Below are positions 1 through 8,454 of a stretch of DNA of 59,721 bases, in pieces. The position numbers and the translations under genes were made by a program. Each line of letters begins with the position of its first letter. The stretch's first letter is position 1. This DNA is from Thermodesulfobacteriota bacterium. GTDB taxonomy: Bacteria > Desulfobacterota > Thermodesulfobacteria > Thermodesulfobacteriales > Thermodesulfobacteriaceae. The DNA lies in NCBI GenBank assembly GCA_030550555.1, contig JAUQPD010000024.1, positions 1 to 59,721 of the forward strand, given 5' to 3'. The notes under the pieces were generated by a model, which worked only from the letters and a program-made list of their open reading frames with translations, was not told where the DNA came from and ran no database searches.

Positions 1-2
1 AG

Positions 3-350
3 GAGTTTAGTCATGCAACAAAACTTTCTCCCTCTTGTGCCCTTGCCTATGCTAATCTTGTTTCTGCCTATGTAGTGAAGAGAAATTTAAATTTGGCAAT
101 TGAGACCTACAGAGCGGGTGTAGCAAAGGCTGGTGATGATGGATTTCTACATTTTACTGGTGCGACTGCTTTTACGCAACGGAAAGATTATGATTTAGCT
201 CTGCAGGCTCTTGAGAAAGCTCTTCAAGCTGGTTTCAGAGAGAGGAAGGCTTTTGAGGATCCCGATTTAGACCTTCTTTTTAGGGCAAGGAAGAAGGATA
301 CTTGTGACCTCTTAGACAAATATGGTCTTATGTTGAGAAAATGTCTATAA
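3..350 (+). CDS. TPR-repeat protein, C-terminal fragment (5' truncated by window)
   Basis: The frame is open from base 3, so the gene starts before the window; the GTG at 75 is an internal valine codon, not a start. Two helix-turn-helix TPR-like units are visible (ALAYANLVSAYVVKRNLNLA and the unit around FTGATAFTQRKDYDLALQAL). They are followed by a short tail with DPDLDLLFRARKK, a form common at the end of TPR proteins. The likely role is protein-protein interaction; the partner is unknown. It ends 93 bases before iorB and on the same strand, so co-transcription is possible. Confidence 0.7.
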   Translation, partial: EFSHATKLSPSCALAYANLVSAYVVKRNLNLAIETYRAGVAKAGDDGFLHFTGATAFTQRKDYDLALQALEKALQAGFRERKAFEDPDLDLLFRARKKDTCDLLDKYGLMLRKCL

Positions 351-442
351 GGCTACTTTGCTTTAAGATTAGTTCACAGAAAAAGCTTGTCTCTTTGGAA
401 AAATGTGCTAATTTGAGGAGAAAATCCACAGGAGCAAAAGTT

Positions 443-1033
443 ATGCAGGGAGTAACCAGTGTACTTCTAGCTGGAACTGGTGGGCAAGGGATTGTGTTAG
501 CAAGTAGAATCATTGCGTGGACTGCATTTAAGAGTGGTTTTGATGTGAAGGAGAGCGAAATCCATGGTATGGCTCAGAGAGGTGGATCTGTGATAGGTCA
601 AGTTAGATTTGGCAAAAAGGTCTACTCTCCGTCTATCCCCATTGGCTATGGTGATATTATGCTTGCTCTCGAAGAGATGGAAGCCTTAAGATATTTGCAC
701 TACCTTAGGTCTAATGCGGTAGTTATTCTCAATAGAAGGAGGATAGCCCCCCCTTCGCTTAATGAAGAAGAATATCCAAAGGATGTAGAGGAGAGAATTA
801 GGGCAAGGGGACATAAATTGATATCGATTTCTGCTCAAGACATAGCTCAGAAGCTTGGAAGTTTGCGCGTTGAAAACTCGGTTTTATTAGGAGTTCTTTC
901 TGTCTATCTGCCCTTTGAGGTGAGTAAGTGGGAAGAAGTGATAGCTGAAACTGTTCCTTCAAAGACGATTGAGATGAATCTAACAGCCTTTAGAGAGGGA
1001 AGAAGTTTTGGAGAATCGGTATTTCAATCCTAA
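443..1033 (+). CDS. iorB: Indolepyruvate:ferredoxin oxidoreductase beta subunit
   Basis: This is the gamma-type subunit of 2-oxoacid:ferredoxin oxidoreductases. With IorA it interconverts arylpyruvates and arylacetyl-CoA, using ferredoxin and CoA. The family signature GTGGQGIVLASRI lies near the N-terminus, followed by ESEIHGMAQRGGSV, typical of IorB. I start it at ATG 443, preceded by AGGAG about 8 nt upstream. An upstream in-frame ATG at 341 would add 34 non-conserved residues and has no support. The protein is about 196 aa, normal for IorB. Its 3' end overlaps the TTG start of the CoA ligase by 26 nt, implying translational coupling. The partner iorA is 3.5 kb away on the opposite strand, which is unusual. 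Confidence 0.9.
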   Translation: MQGVTSVLLAGTGGQGIVLASRIIAWTAFKSGFDVKESEIHGMAQRGGSVIGQVRFGKKVYSPSIPIGYGDIMLALEEMEALRYLHYLRSNAVVILNRRRIAPPSLNEEEYPKDVEERIRARGHKLISISAQDIAQKLGSLRVENSVLLGVLSVYLPFEVSKWEEVIAETVPSKTIEMNLTAFREGRSFGESVFQS

Positions 1034-2309
1034 GGTTGAGCTTCTTAATAAAGAGGAGTTAAAGGATCTCCAACTAAAGCGACTAAAGGCGGTTTTAAAC
1101 AAGGTTTATAGGAGAGTTCCTCACTATAGGAAAAAGTTCGAAGAAGCAGGTGTTAAACCAAGAAACCTGAAGACTCTTGAAGATATCAAAGCTTTCCCCT
1201 TTACCACTAAGGAAGACCTCTTTGTAGATTATCCCTTTGGTCTTTTAGCTGAGCCCTTAGAGAAGATTGTTCGTTTGCATACATCAAGTGGGACAACGGG
1301 GAAACCAAAAGCTCTTTTCTTCAGTAAGAGGGACATTTGGGCTCAAGCGGAGTTAATAGCAAGAGCCCTTGTAATGACAGGTGCTTCATCAAGGGACATC
1401 CTTCAAAATTCTATGACCTATGGATTATTTACAGGTGCCCTCGTTATGCACTATGGAGCAGAGCTTTTGGGGATGCTTGTAATTCCTGCTGGCCCAGGCA
1501 ATACTGAAAGACAGATAGAGCTCATGCAAACCTTTGGAACTACCTGTTTACATATGACTCCAAGTTATGCCCTCTATGTGGCTTCTGTCATTCAGAGTAA
1601 AGGGCTTTCTCCAAAGAGGGATTTACAGCTTAAGAGAGTCTATCTTGGGGCAGAGCCCTATAGTGAAGAGACAAGGCAGAAGATTGAAGAAATGCTGGGG
1701 GTAGATGTCTTTAATTGTTATGGGCTTTCGGAGATGGGAGGGCCAGGAGTAGGATTTGAGTGTCCTGCAAAGAATGGTCTTCATATCTGGGAGGACGCAT
1801 TTTTAGTAGAGATAGTTAATCCAGAAACTGGGGAGTGGGTGAAAGAGGGAGAAGTGGGGGAGTTGGTCCTTACATCACTCAATCGCACAGCTATGCCCCT
1901 TATTAGATATCGTACAAGAGATTTAACAAGATTCATCACTGAACCTTGCCCTTGTGGAAGAACTCATGTAAAGATAGCAAGAATTCTTGGTAGAACAGAC
2001 GATATGTTTATTATTAAAGGAGTAAACATCTTTCCTCAACAGATTGAGGCAGTGCTTATGTCTATCAAAGGAGTTGCACAAAATTATCAAATAATCCTTG
2101 AAGGTTATGATGAGATGACTGTTAGAGTGGAGATAGATAGAGAATTTTTTGATGGACGTCTGGAACGTCTCCTTGCTCTGAAAAATGAAATCACAGAAAA
2201 GCTAAGACAGGCCATCATGGTTAGGCCAAAGGTAGAGCTTGTTGAGCCTGGAACTCTACCTGTAAGTGAAGGAAAGGCAAAGAGGGTTATTGACAAGAGA
2301 ACTCTTTAA
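1008..2309 (+). CDS. paaK: Phenylacetate-CoA ligase (arylacetate-CoA ligase), copy 1
   Basis: AMP-forming acyl-CoA ligase that activates phenylacetate or related arylacetates to the CoA thioester. The P-loop-like motif [13 protein letters not shown] is present near residue 92. CYGLSEMGGPG and YRTRDLTRF are also typical of the PaaK family, and the C-terminal lid ends with the catalytic-lysine region [12 protein letters not shown]. At 433 aa it has the standard PaaK length. The start is TTG at 1008, inside iorB. It is followed by an ACT protein, and the pair is repeated downstream (2802-4559). Together with IorAB the context points to arylacetate/arylpyruvate interconversion. Which arylacetate (phenyl-, hydroxyphenyl- or indole-) cannot be told from sequence. 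Confidence 0.9.
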   Translation: MENRYFNPKVELLNKEELKDLQLKRLKAVLNKVYRRVPHYRKKFEEAGVKPRNLKTLEDIKAFPFTTKEDLFVDYPFGLLAEPLEKIVRLHTSSGTTGKPKALFFSKRDIWAQAELIARALVMTGASSRDILQNSMTYGLFTGALVMHYGAELLGMLVIPAGPGNTERQIELMQTFGTTCLHMTPSYALYVASVIQSKGLSPKRDLQLKRVYLGAEPYSEETRQKIEEMLGVDVFNCYGLSEMGGPGVGFECPAKNGLHIWEDAFLVEIVNPETGEWVKEGEVGELVLTSLNRTAMPLIRYRTRDLTRFITEPCPCGRTHVKIARILGRTDDMFIIKGVNIFPQQIEAVLMSIKGVAQNYQIILEGYDEMTVRVEIDREFFDGRLERLLALKNEITEKLRQAIMVRPKVELVEPGTLPVSEGKAKRVIDKRTL

Positions 2310-2328
2310 GGGTTAGAGGAGGGCATTC

Positions 2329-2763
2329 ATGAAGTGCGTTGAGATCATTAGTATTTTTGCAGAAAACAAACCTGGTAAGCTTGAAAAGATAACGGAAGTC
2401 TTAGCTAAAGAGGGTATAAATATTCTTGGTTTTTCTATTGCAAGTATGGGAGATTTTGGCGTTATAAAATTTTTAGTTGATGATCCAGAAAGAGCTTACC
2501 AAAGTTTTAGAGAGCGTGGTTTTACGGTAGCTAAACTTCCTGCTCTTGGAGTGGAATTAGAAGATAGACCTGGTGGGCTTCACGAAAGGGTGAAACTCAT
2601 CAGTAATAAGGGTATTAACATAGAGAGTGCCCTTGTATACGTTGCAGAGACAAGAAAAAAAGCTTACTTTGTTTTCGAAGTTGAAGATATACAAAAGGCC
2701 TGGACATTACTTAAGGATGAAAATTTGAACTTTCTCGATACATCTGATCTAAAAAGAGCTTAG
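2329..2763 (+). CDS. Tandem ACT-domain protein, copy 1
   Basis: About 144 aa made of two successive ACT domains: residues 3-70, beginning EIISIFAENKPGKLEKI, and residues 72-142, with LEDRPGGLHERVKLIS. ACT domains bind amino acids and regulate metabolism. The conserved NKPGKL and DRPGGL turns that form the ligand site are both present. ATG 2329 follows GAGGAGGGC. It sits 19 nt behind paaK copy 1, as is common for stand-alone ACT proteins next to PaaK. The inferred role is sensing an aromatic amino acid and modulating the ligase; there is no enzymatic domain. Confidence 0.85.
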   Translation: MKCVEIISIFAENKPGKLEKITEVLAKEGINILGFSIASMGDFGVIKFLVDDPERAYQSFRERGFTVAKLPALGVELEDRPGGLHERVKLISNKGINIESALVYVAETRKKAYFVFEVEDIQKAWTLLKDENLNFLDTSDLKRA

Positions 2764-2801
2764 TCAAGATCTAAAGAGGTCAAACTCAGGAGGAGGTAGA
2801 G

Positions 2802-4109
2802 ATGAATTATTGGAATAAGGATATGGAGACGCTTCCTATGGAAAAATTAAGGGAGCTTCAATTAGAAAGACTCAAGGCGATTGTTAAATATGCTTACGAG
2901 AGAGTCCCTTTCTATAGGAAGAAATTTGATGAGGTTGGCATCAAACCTGAGGACATAAAAAGTCTTGAAGACATTCGGTATATTCCTTTCACAAGCAAAG
3001 CAGACTTAAGGGAGGTCTATCCTTTTGGTATGTTTGCGCTGCCTCTTTCAGAAATTGTGGAGATTCACTCTTCAAGTGGAACCACTGGAAAGCCTGTTGT
3101 GATGGGGTATACGAGGAGAGATTTGGAGACTTGGAAAGAGGTGATGGCAAGATCTCTTGTAGCCTTTGGTGTGACTAAGGAGGATATAATTCAAATTGCC
3201 TATGGTTATGGACTTTTTACGGGAGGTCTTGGATTTCACTATGGTGCGCTTACTTTGGGTGCTACAATAGTGCCAGCATCTGCTGGAAACACAAGGCGTC
3301 AGATAGAGTTGATGAAGGACTTTGGGACCACCGTTATAGCTTGTACTCCTTCATATGCCCTTTATTTGGCGGAATATGCGAAAGATGAAATGGGAATTGA
3401 CCCACGGACTCTTAAACTCAGAGCAGGTAGTTTTGGAGCAGAGATGTGGACTGAGGAGATGAGAAGAGAGATTGAGAATCGTTTTGGGCTTAAGGCTTAT
3501 AACGTTTATGGGCTTACAGAGATAATTGGTCCAGGAGTTGCCCATGAGTGCTTAGAACAAAATGGTTTACATATCTGGGAGGACCATTTCTATCCAGAAA
3601 TTATTGACCCAGAGACTGGAGAGCCCTTACCTGAGGGAACTAAGGGAGAACTTGTATTAACCACTTTGACAAAAGAAGGAGTGCCCATGATTAGATTTCG
3701 CACAAGGGACATAACCGCATTCATTCCTGGGACTTGTCCCTGTGGACGTACCGGAAGGAGGATAGCACGGATTCAAGGAAGAACGGACGATATGATTAAG
3801 GTTAGAGGAGTTATGCTATTTCCGTATCAAATTGAAAAGGCAATTCTTGAAGTACAGGGAGTTGAGCCTCACTATCAGATCATCCTTACACGTCCTCAAC
3901 ATTTGGATGAAATAGAAGTCCAAGTAGAGATGTCAAAAGAGGTCTTTTCAGATGATGTAAAGACCATAGAGAATTTGAGAAAGAAACTTGAAAAGCGAAT
4001 TGAGGAGACTGTTGGTATACGTGTGAAAGTCACTCTTGTTGAGCCAAAGAGTTTACCAAGAAGCGAAGGTAAGGCAAAGAGAGTTATAGACAAGAGAGGC
4101 CTGATATAA
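2802..4109 (+). CDS. paaK: Phenylacetate-CoA ligase (arylacetate-CoA ligase), copy 2
   Basis: A 435-aa paralogue of the ligase at 1008. It shows the same AMP-binding signature ([14 protein letters not shown]), the same [11 protein letters not shown] motif and the same C-terminal [13 protein letters not shown] strong AGGAGG precedes ATG 2802. It differs from copy 1 at many positions, including the segment before the tyrosine-rich acyl-pocket motif ([16 protein letters not shown] against MTYGLFTGALVMHYGA). This is therefore an old duplication that may have diverged in arylacetate specificity. It is followed by its own ACT gene. Membrane segments are absent, so it is cytoplasmic. Confidence 0.9.
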   Translation: MNYWNKDMETLPMEKLRELQLERLKAIVKYAYERVPFYRKKFDEVGIKPEDIKSLEDIRYIPFTSKADLREVYPFGMFALPLSEIVEIHSSSGTTGKPVVMGYTRRDLETWKEVMARSLVAFGVTKEDIIQIAYGYGLFTGGLGFHYGALTLGATIVPASAGNTRRQIELMKDFGTTVIACTPSYALYLAEYAKDEMGIDPRTLKLRAGSFGAEMWTEEMRREIENRFGLKAYNVYGLTEIIGPGVAHECLEQNGLHIWEDHFYPEIIDPETGEPLPEGTKGELVLTTLTKEGVPMIRFRTRDITAFIPGTCPCGRTGRRIARIQGRTDDMIKVRGVMLFPYQIEKAILEVQGVEPHYQIILTRPQHLDEIEVQVEMSKEVFSDDVKTIENLRKKLEKRIEETVGIRVKVTLVEPKSLPRSEGKAKRVIDKRGLI

Positions 4110-4127
4110 AAGTTTGGAGGTCCAAAA

Positions 4128-4559
4128 ATGAAGATAAAACAGATCTCAGTTTTTCTTGAAAATAAGAAGGGACGCCTTTATGAGGCTCTAAAAGCCCTTG
4201 CAGATGCTGGAGTAAATATAAGAGCCCTCTCTATTGCTGATACGTCAGACTTTGGGATTCTCAGAATGATTGTAAATAATCCAGAAGGTGCTAAGAAAGC
4301 TCTTGAAGATGCAGGGTTTACTACTAAGATATCCTCCGTGATTGCAGTTGCTGTTAAGGATAGACCTGGAGGTCTTGCTGAGGTCCTAAAGATACTTTAT
4401 GATGGTGATATAAATGTAGAATATGTATATGCATTTGTAGAAAAAAGTGGAGAAGAAGCATTAGTTGTATTGAGGACAAATAATTTAGATAAGACTATTG
4501 ATTTACTTAAGTCTGCAGGAATCAAACTACTTGATAGTTCTGCTGTAGAGAACCTTTAG
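4128..4559 (+). CDS. Tandem ACT-domain protein, copy 2
   Basis: A 143-aa protein with two ACT domains, paralogous to the protein at 2329. The first turn is [12 protein letters not shown] and the second is [15 protein letters not shown] 4128 follows GGAGGTCC. The first domain has KKGRL where copy 1 has KPGKL, so ligand preference may differ. It is the last gene of the iorB-paaK-ACT-paaK-ACT operon and ends 7 nt before the convergent iorA stop. The inferred role is amino-acid-responsive control of the adjacent ligase. Confidence 0.85.
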   Translation: MKIKQISVFLENKKGRLYEALKALADAGVNIRALSIADTSDFGILRMIVNNPEGAKKALEDAGFTTKISSVIAVAVKDRPGGLAEVLKILYDGDINVEYVYAFVEKSGEEALVVLRTNNLDKTIDLLKSAGIKLLDSSAVENL

Positions 4560-4566
4560 ATTTTAT

Positions 4567-6120
4567 TTAATTAGTTTTCTTCAATTTTCCTGCAACTAAT
4601 ACACAGGGTCTCTTTGCTATTATAACATGGACTCCCGGAGTATCTAAAGCGGTCTTTAGGGCTTGAACGAGTTCTTCCCTTTTATAGGGATCAATTTCTA
4701 CTACAGTATCTGCACCACAGGCTTTACATATTTCTGCAAGATTTATAGCTTTTGTTTCCTCTCCTTTTGCGTCAATTCCTAGATGTGGTGTTGGCTGATG
4801 ACCTGTCATTGCTACTACCGAATTATCAAGTATACATACTGTGATATTAGCTTTGTTGTATACCGCATCAATTAAACCTGTTATACCTGAATGAACAAAG
4901 GTTGAGTCTCCAATGACTGCAACAACTCGTTTTACACCTTGTTTAGCAATACCAATGGCTTTACCGATACTTGCTCCCATGCAGAGGCAAGTATCTAAAG
5001 CATTAAGAGGTGGTTGGGAGCCGAGGGTATAGCATCCGATATCACCAGTTATAAATGTCGGTTGAGCTTCAAGAAGTGCTTTATAGAATTCCCTGTGACC
5101 ACACCCAGGACAAAGGAAGGGTGGTCTTGGGGGGACTGGTTCAGGCACAACTTGTGGAGCACGTCCAAAGAGTTTAAAAATAGGATCAGGCCCAAGCTCT
5201 CCTTCCATTGGGAAATCACCACTAAGTTTACCCCTAACTTTTGGATGATGACATCTCACAAGCTTCTCAATCAAAGGATATCCCTCTTCTACCACAATGA
5301 CTTCCTCTAAATCTTTTATGAATTCTTTTAGTAAGTTTTCATCAAGGGGATAGGCATTTACCCTGAGAATAGGAAGGTTAAGCCCCAGTTCTAAGATATA
5401 GTTTATAGTTATTCCACAGGCAACTACCCCAAACTTTCCTTCACCAGGAATTATTTGATTAAATTTATGTCTGTTTAGGATTTCAAGTATTTTAGGCTGT
5501 TTGGCATTGAGTTCTTTATGAAGAATGAGGACATGCTTAGGTATTGCTATTTGATGGACAGGATCTTTTACGAGATTAACAGGCTTTTCAGGTTGGATTT
5601 CACCAAGGGTAACAGGGCTATAACAGTGAAGAAGTCTTGTGTGACTTCTTACCATGACTGGTAGTCCGAGTTCCTCAGAGATGTCAAAGGCAATTTTTGT
5701 GAATTCCTTTGCAGTTTCTCCGTCGTAGGGTTCAAGGCAGGGGATTTTGGCAAAGAGGGCATAATATCTTGAATCTTGTTCATTTTGAGAGGAATAGGCA
5801 TTGGGGTCATCTCCAATTGCAAGCACAAAACCTCCTCTGACACCAAGGTAACTTGAGGTCATAAAAGGATCTGAGGCCACATTGAGACCGACATGTTTCA
5901 TTGAGCAGAGAACTCGTCTTCCAGTAAGACTTACTCCATAGGCTACCTCATAGGCAACTTTCTCGTTGACTGACCATTCGCAGGGAACAGAGCTATTCTT
6001 GGCAACGTATTCAAGAATCTGTGTTGCAGGAGTGCCTGGATAGGAGGCAGCATAAGAAATACCTGCCTCAATTGCTCCCCTTGCTATGGCATCAGTTCCT
6101 AACATAAGCACTCTTTGCAT
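4567..6120 (-). CDS. iorA: Indolepyruvate:ferredoxin oxidoreductase alpha subunit, lacking the C-terminal ferredoxin domain
   Basis: Thiamine-diphosphate-binding catalytic subunit that converts arylpyruvate plus CoA to arylacetyl-CoA and CO2. The N-terminal pyruvate-ferredoxin-oxidoreductase domain has SYPGTPATQI. The central motif FLCPGCGHREF and the metal/ThDP motif GDSTFVHSG are typical of IorA. ATG 6120 is chosen because GGAGGG lies 5 nt upstream; a TTG at 6135 is poorly placed. Well-known IorA proteins are roughly 600-650 aa and end in a double [4Fe-4S] ferredoxin domain. This one stops at about 517 aa just after AKRPCVLVAGKLKK, with no cysteine cluster and no space before the convergent ACT gene. 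Electron transfer must therefore use a separate ferredoxin-like protein or a different route. Confidence 0.88.
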   Translation of the reverse strand: MQRVLMLGTDAIARGAIEAGISYAASYPGTPATQILEYVAKNSSVPCEWSVNEKVAYEVAYGVSLTGRRVLCSMKHVGLNVASDPFMTSSYLGVRGGFVLAIGDDPNAYSSQNEQDSRYYALFAKIPCLEPYDGETAKEFTKIAFDISEELGLPVMVRSHTRLLHCYSPVTLGEIQPEKPVNLVKDPVHQIAIPKHVLILHKELNAKQPKILEILNRHKFNQIIPGEGKFGVVACGITINYILELGLNLPILRVNAYPLDENLLKEFIKDLEEVIVVEEGYPLIEKLVRCHHPKVRGKLSGDFPMEGELGPDPIFKLFGRAPQVVPEPVPPRPPFLCPGCGHREFYKALLEAQPTFITGDIGCYTLGSQPPLNALDTCLCMGASIGKAIGIAKQGVKRVVAVIGDSTFVHSGITGLIDAVYNKANITVCILDNSVVAMTGHQPTPHLGIDAKGEETKAINLAEICKACGADTVVEIDPYKREELVQALKTALDTPGVHVIIAKRPCVLVAGKLKKTN

Positions 6121-6214
6121 ATAGTCCCTCCACAAGAGAGATGTTTTGAAAATGTAACATACAAATAATTTTTGAGAAGAGGACGAGATGGATTTGTCTT
6201 AAAAAGGGTAGGGA

Positions 6215-6243
6215 TTGAAGAGAGGGAGTTATCTTGTTATATA
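6215..6243 (+). promoter_or_regulatory. Predicted sigma70-type promoter for tRNA-Leu(CAA)
   Basis: TTGAAG at 6215-6220 and TATATA at 6238-6243 are separated by 17 nt and lie about 35 bases before the tRNA. This is seen in sequence only. Confidence 0.5.
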
Positions 6244-6278
6244 AAATTCTTGGATTAAAATATAGTTTAAAAGGATAA

Positions 6279-6363
6279 GCGGAGGTGGCGGAACAGGCAG
6301 ACGCGGTGGACTCAAAATCCACTGGGGCTTGGCCCCGTGCGGGTTCGACTCCCGCCCTCCGCA
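6279..6363 (+). tRNA. tRNA-Leu (anticodon CAA)
   Basis: A class II tRNA with long variable arm. The acceptor stem is GCGGAGG (6279-6285) paired with CCTCCGC (6356-6362). The anticodon stem-loop is GTGGA-CTCAAAA-TCCAC, giving anticodon CAA. The variable arm is GGGGCTTGGCCCC and the T arm is GCGGGTTCGACTCCCGC. The 3' CCA is not encoded (TAT follows the discriminator A), unlike the second tRNA-Leu in this window. Confidence 0.95.
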
Positions 6364-6475
6364 TATCAATTAACCTCATCTCCTTAAGATAAAAAAATCA
6401 TAAACTAACACCATATACCTAAGAAATCACAAGGCTTTGAATAAAAGGAAGATGATTTGTAAAGTATAGGCTTTT

Positions 6476-7642
6476 TTATGTTCTCTTAAGCCTTAAGTAG
6501 TCCTTGACTATTTCTTCGTGTTCAAAGGCAAATTGGCCCCAGGGAATTTCATTGAGTCTGAATACCTTTGCCCTTGATGCGTCATCTCCTGCTCTCAAGC
6601 TACCTATGCCTTTTCCGAAAAATACATAACTAATTGAGTGAAATCGGGGATCAGATTTTGGATTTGAGTAACAACCTAGAAGACCTTCTATGTGAAAATC
6701 AAGTCCAGTCTCCTCCTTCACTTCGCGAATAACTGCCTCTTCCAAACTCTCTCCATACTCTACAAAACCTCCAGGCAAGGCCCATCCAAAAGGAGGATTC
6801 CGTCTCCAAATCAGAACAATTCCATCTTCAAAGGTAATTAGCGCATCAACAGAAGGTAGTGGAAAAGGGTGCGGTCTTAAGGCTCCTTTAAGGCCTTTTG
6901 TAATTAGTTGCCCCCTATCATGGTCAACTCCAATTACAGAGACATAAAAGCCTCGCCTAATTTCTACATATTGTTGAAAGACCTTGGTGCCAGTTAATTC
7001 ACTAAAGAATAGATTTATAGCATTATTCACAAACTTACTAAGCCCAAATCCAAAAAAACAAGGATTTCCATTTAGAAGACTAATCTCAAAGAGGCCAGCC
7101 CCCCAAGATCCAGATGATCTCAAATTTCTAAAGAGGTAAGTGCCAAAATTACTGAGAAGTCTATTTGCACATTTATTTCTAAAAGTCTCTTCAATGTCCT
7201 CAGAAAATTCAAGTTGAACAGAAAGCCCATCCTTCAGGTTAAATCTTTTGTTAATTCTTTTTTCATTAAAGAATAAACCTTCTCCTTTTTTAGCTAAAAG
7301 AAAAGTGTCAAGTATTGGATGATAGTGTAACATTTCAACTAATTCACCATCTTTTTGAAGAAGAGCAGAAATAGTAAAGTTATATATATGGTTGTTATAA
7401 TTATGAAGACCATTAGGAATTTCAATAATTAATACATTTGGAGAGTTTATTGTTTTGTAATTACGAGTGTCAGTTGTAGATATGAAATGGTTGAGGTTGG
7501 CTAAATTTTTTCTTTTATAATGAGTAATTTCCTTTGAGAGGAAGTTGTGAATATTTATTAATGTGTGTGGTGAAGAATCTTTAAAGAGAAGTTGGCCTAT
7601 GTCTTTGAAAATGTCTTTAAAAATATGAAGCGTTAAGGTCAA
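6476..7642 (-). CDS. Degenerate inositol-monophosphatase-like domain fused to a Nudix hydrolase
   Basis: A 388-aa two-domain protein. The C-terminal part (from about residue 262) is a Nudix hydrolase with a perfect Nudix box, G-x5-E-x7-REVKEETGL, at residues 292-314. It most resembles ADP-ribose-pyrophosphatase-type enzymes. Residues 60-230 align by eye with inositol monophosphatases: IEIPNGLHNY lies where IMPases have DPLDGTTNF, then LLAKKGEGLFFNEKRI, SSGSWGAGLFEISLLNG and SELTGTKVF. The metal-binding aspartates are replaced (DPLD by EIPN, and WD by VN), so phosphatase activity is unlikely. TTG 7642 has AGGAG 7 nt upstream. No membrane segment is seen. The substrate is unknown. It lies downstream of the RibD-type gene, gap 36 nt, probably co-transcribed. 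Confidence 0.75.
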   Translation of the reverse strand: MTLTLHIFKDIFKDIGQLLFKDSSPHTLINIHNFLSKEITHYKRKNLANLNHFISTTDTRNYKTINSPNVLIIEIPNGLHNYNNHIYNFTISALLQKDGELVEMLHYHPILDTFLLAKKGEGLFFNEKRINKRFNLKDGLSVQLEFSEDIEETFRNKCANRLLSNFGTYLFRNLRSSGSWGAGLFEISLLNGNPCFFGFGLSKFVNNAINLFFSELTGTKVFQQYVEIRRGFYVSVIGVDHDRGQLITKGLKGALRPHPFPLPSVDALITFEDGIVLIWRRNPPFGWALPGGFVEYGESLEEAVIREVKEETGLDFHIEGLLGCYSNPKSDPRFHSISYVFFGKGIGSLRAGDDASRAKVFRLNEIPWGQFAFEHEEIVKDYLRLKRT

Positions 7643-7678
7643 AGGTGTTCTCCTGCAATTTTTTATTGCCGATAGCTT

Positions 7679-8338
7679 TTAAGCTTTACGCCAGATAGAG
7701 ATTAGATAGTCATCTATGGCAAGGAAATCTTTTAATTTTAATTTACAAGCCTCGTTTAGGTCTTTTAGAGGCTCACCGCCAACAAGTGTAGGCACAGAGT
7801 CACCAGCAAATAGTATAGGATGTTGAATAAGGATGAGTTCATCAAAGAGCCTGTCTTTGATGAAGAAATAGTTTATGAGTGAGCCACCTTCTACCATGAG
7901 GCTTTTGATATTTCTTTCTGTAAGTTTTTGGAGAAGGGCTTTGAGGTCAGGATGAGACTCCCTTGTGACAAGCACTTCTACTCCTAAGCTCCTGAGGAAC
8001 TCTCTCTTTTCTAATGATGATGACTGAGTTGTTACTATAATAGTAGGTGCCTCTTTATTGAATATGTTTGCCTCTTCAGGTAGATTTAAGCTTTTAGTTA
8101 TAATTATTCTAACGGGGTTTTTACCAGTAGTGTATCTGACAGTAAGAAGAGGATTATCTGTCCGAACAGTTTCCCCTCCAACAAGAATTGCATCACTTTT
8201 TGCTCTAATTTCATGAAGGAAACGTTTAACGTTGTCACTTTCAATTATTAGTGTGTCCTTTGCAGAGACTCCTCTGTTTAGCGTGATTTTTCCATCAACT
8301 GTGACTCCTGATACGATTCGCACAAAGGGTTTCTCCAT
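7679..8338 (-). CDS. Stand-alone RibD C-terminal-type reductase (diaminohydroxyphosphoribosylaminopyrimidine/uracil reductase family)
   Basis: A 219-aa dihydrofolate-reductase-fold protein of the RibD C-terminal family. It shows VSGVTVDGKITL, SDAILVGGETVRTDNPLLTVR (the NADPH/substrate segment) and SLMVEGGSLINYF. In the riboflavin pathway this domain reduces the ribosylamino-pyrimidine intermediate. Bacterial RibD normally carries an N-terminal deaminase, which is absent here, so this resembles the free-standing (archaeal-like) reductases. ATG 8338 follows AGGAG. No other riboflavin gene is in the window. The exact substrate is not settled by sequence. Confidence 0.8.
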   Translation of the reverse strand: MEKPFVRIVSGVTVDGKITLNRGVSAKDTLIIESDNVKRFLHEIRAKSDAILVGGETVRTDNPLLTVRYTTGKNPVRIIITKSLNLPEEANIFNKEAPTIIVTTQSSSLEKREFLRSLGVEVLVTRESHPDLKALLQKLTERNIKSLMVEGGSLINYFFIKDRLFDELILIQHPILFAGDSVPTLVGGEPLKDLNEACKLKLKDFLAIDDYLISIWRKA

Positions 8339-8454
8339 AAAAAGATACTCCTATGCTGATGTTTACCTCTTGAAAGATAATACTTGGGAAATAGATAGTT
8401 AGATAGATGCCTTTAGGCAATTTATTTCCACTCTATTATATCTGAAGGAGAGTG

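Noticed and set aside
341-442. N-terminal extension of IorB from an upstream ATG
   Set aside because: The extra 34 residues resemble no IorB, and a better Shine-Dalgarno lies before ATG 443.
4567-6120. Calling iorA a pseudogene
   Set aside because: The reading frame and catalytic motifs are intact to the end of the ThDP domain; only the ferredoxin tail is missing, and the stop coincides with a domain boundary.
6092-6379. Open frame on the minus strand across the first tRNA-Leu
   Set aside because: It covers the tRNA and the iorA promoter region, has no family resemblance, and its translation of the tRNA is a coincidence of base composition.
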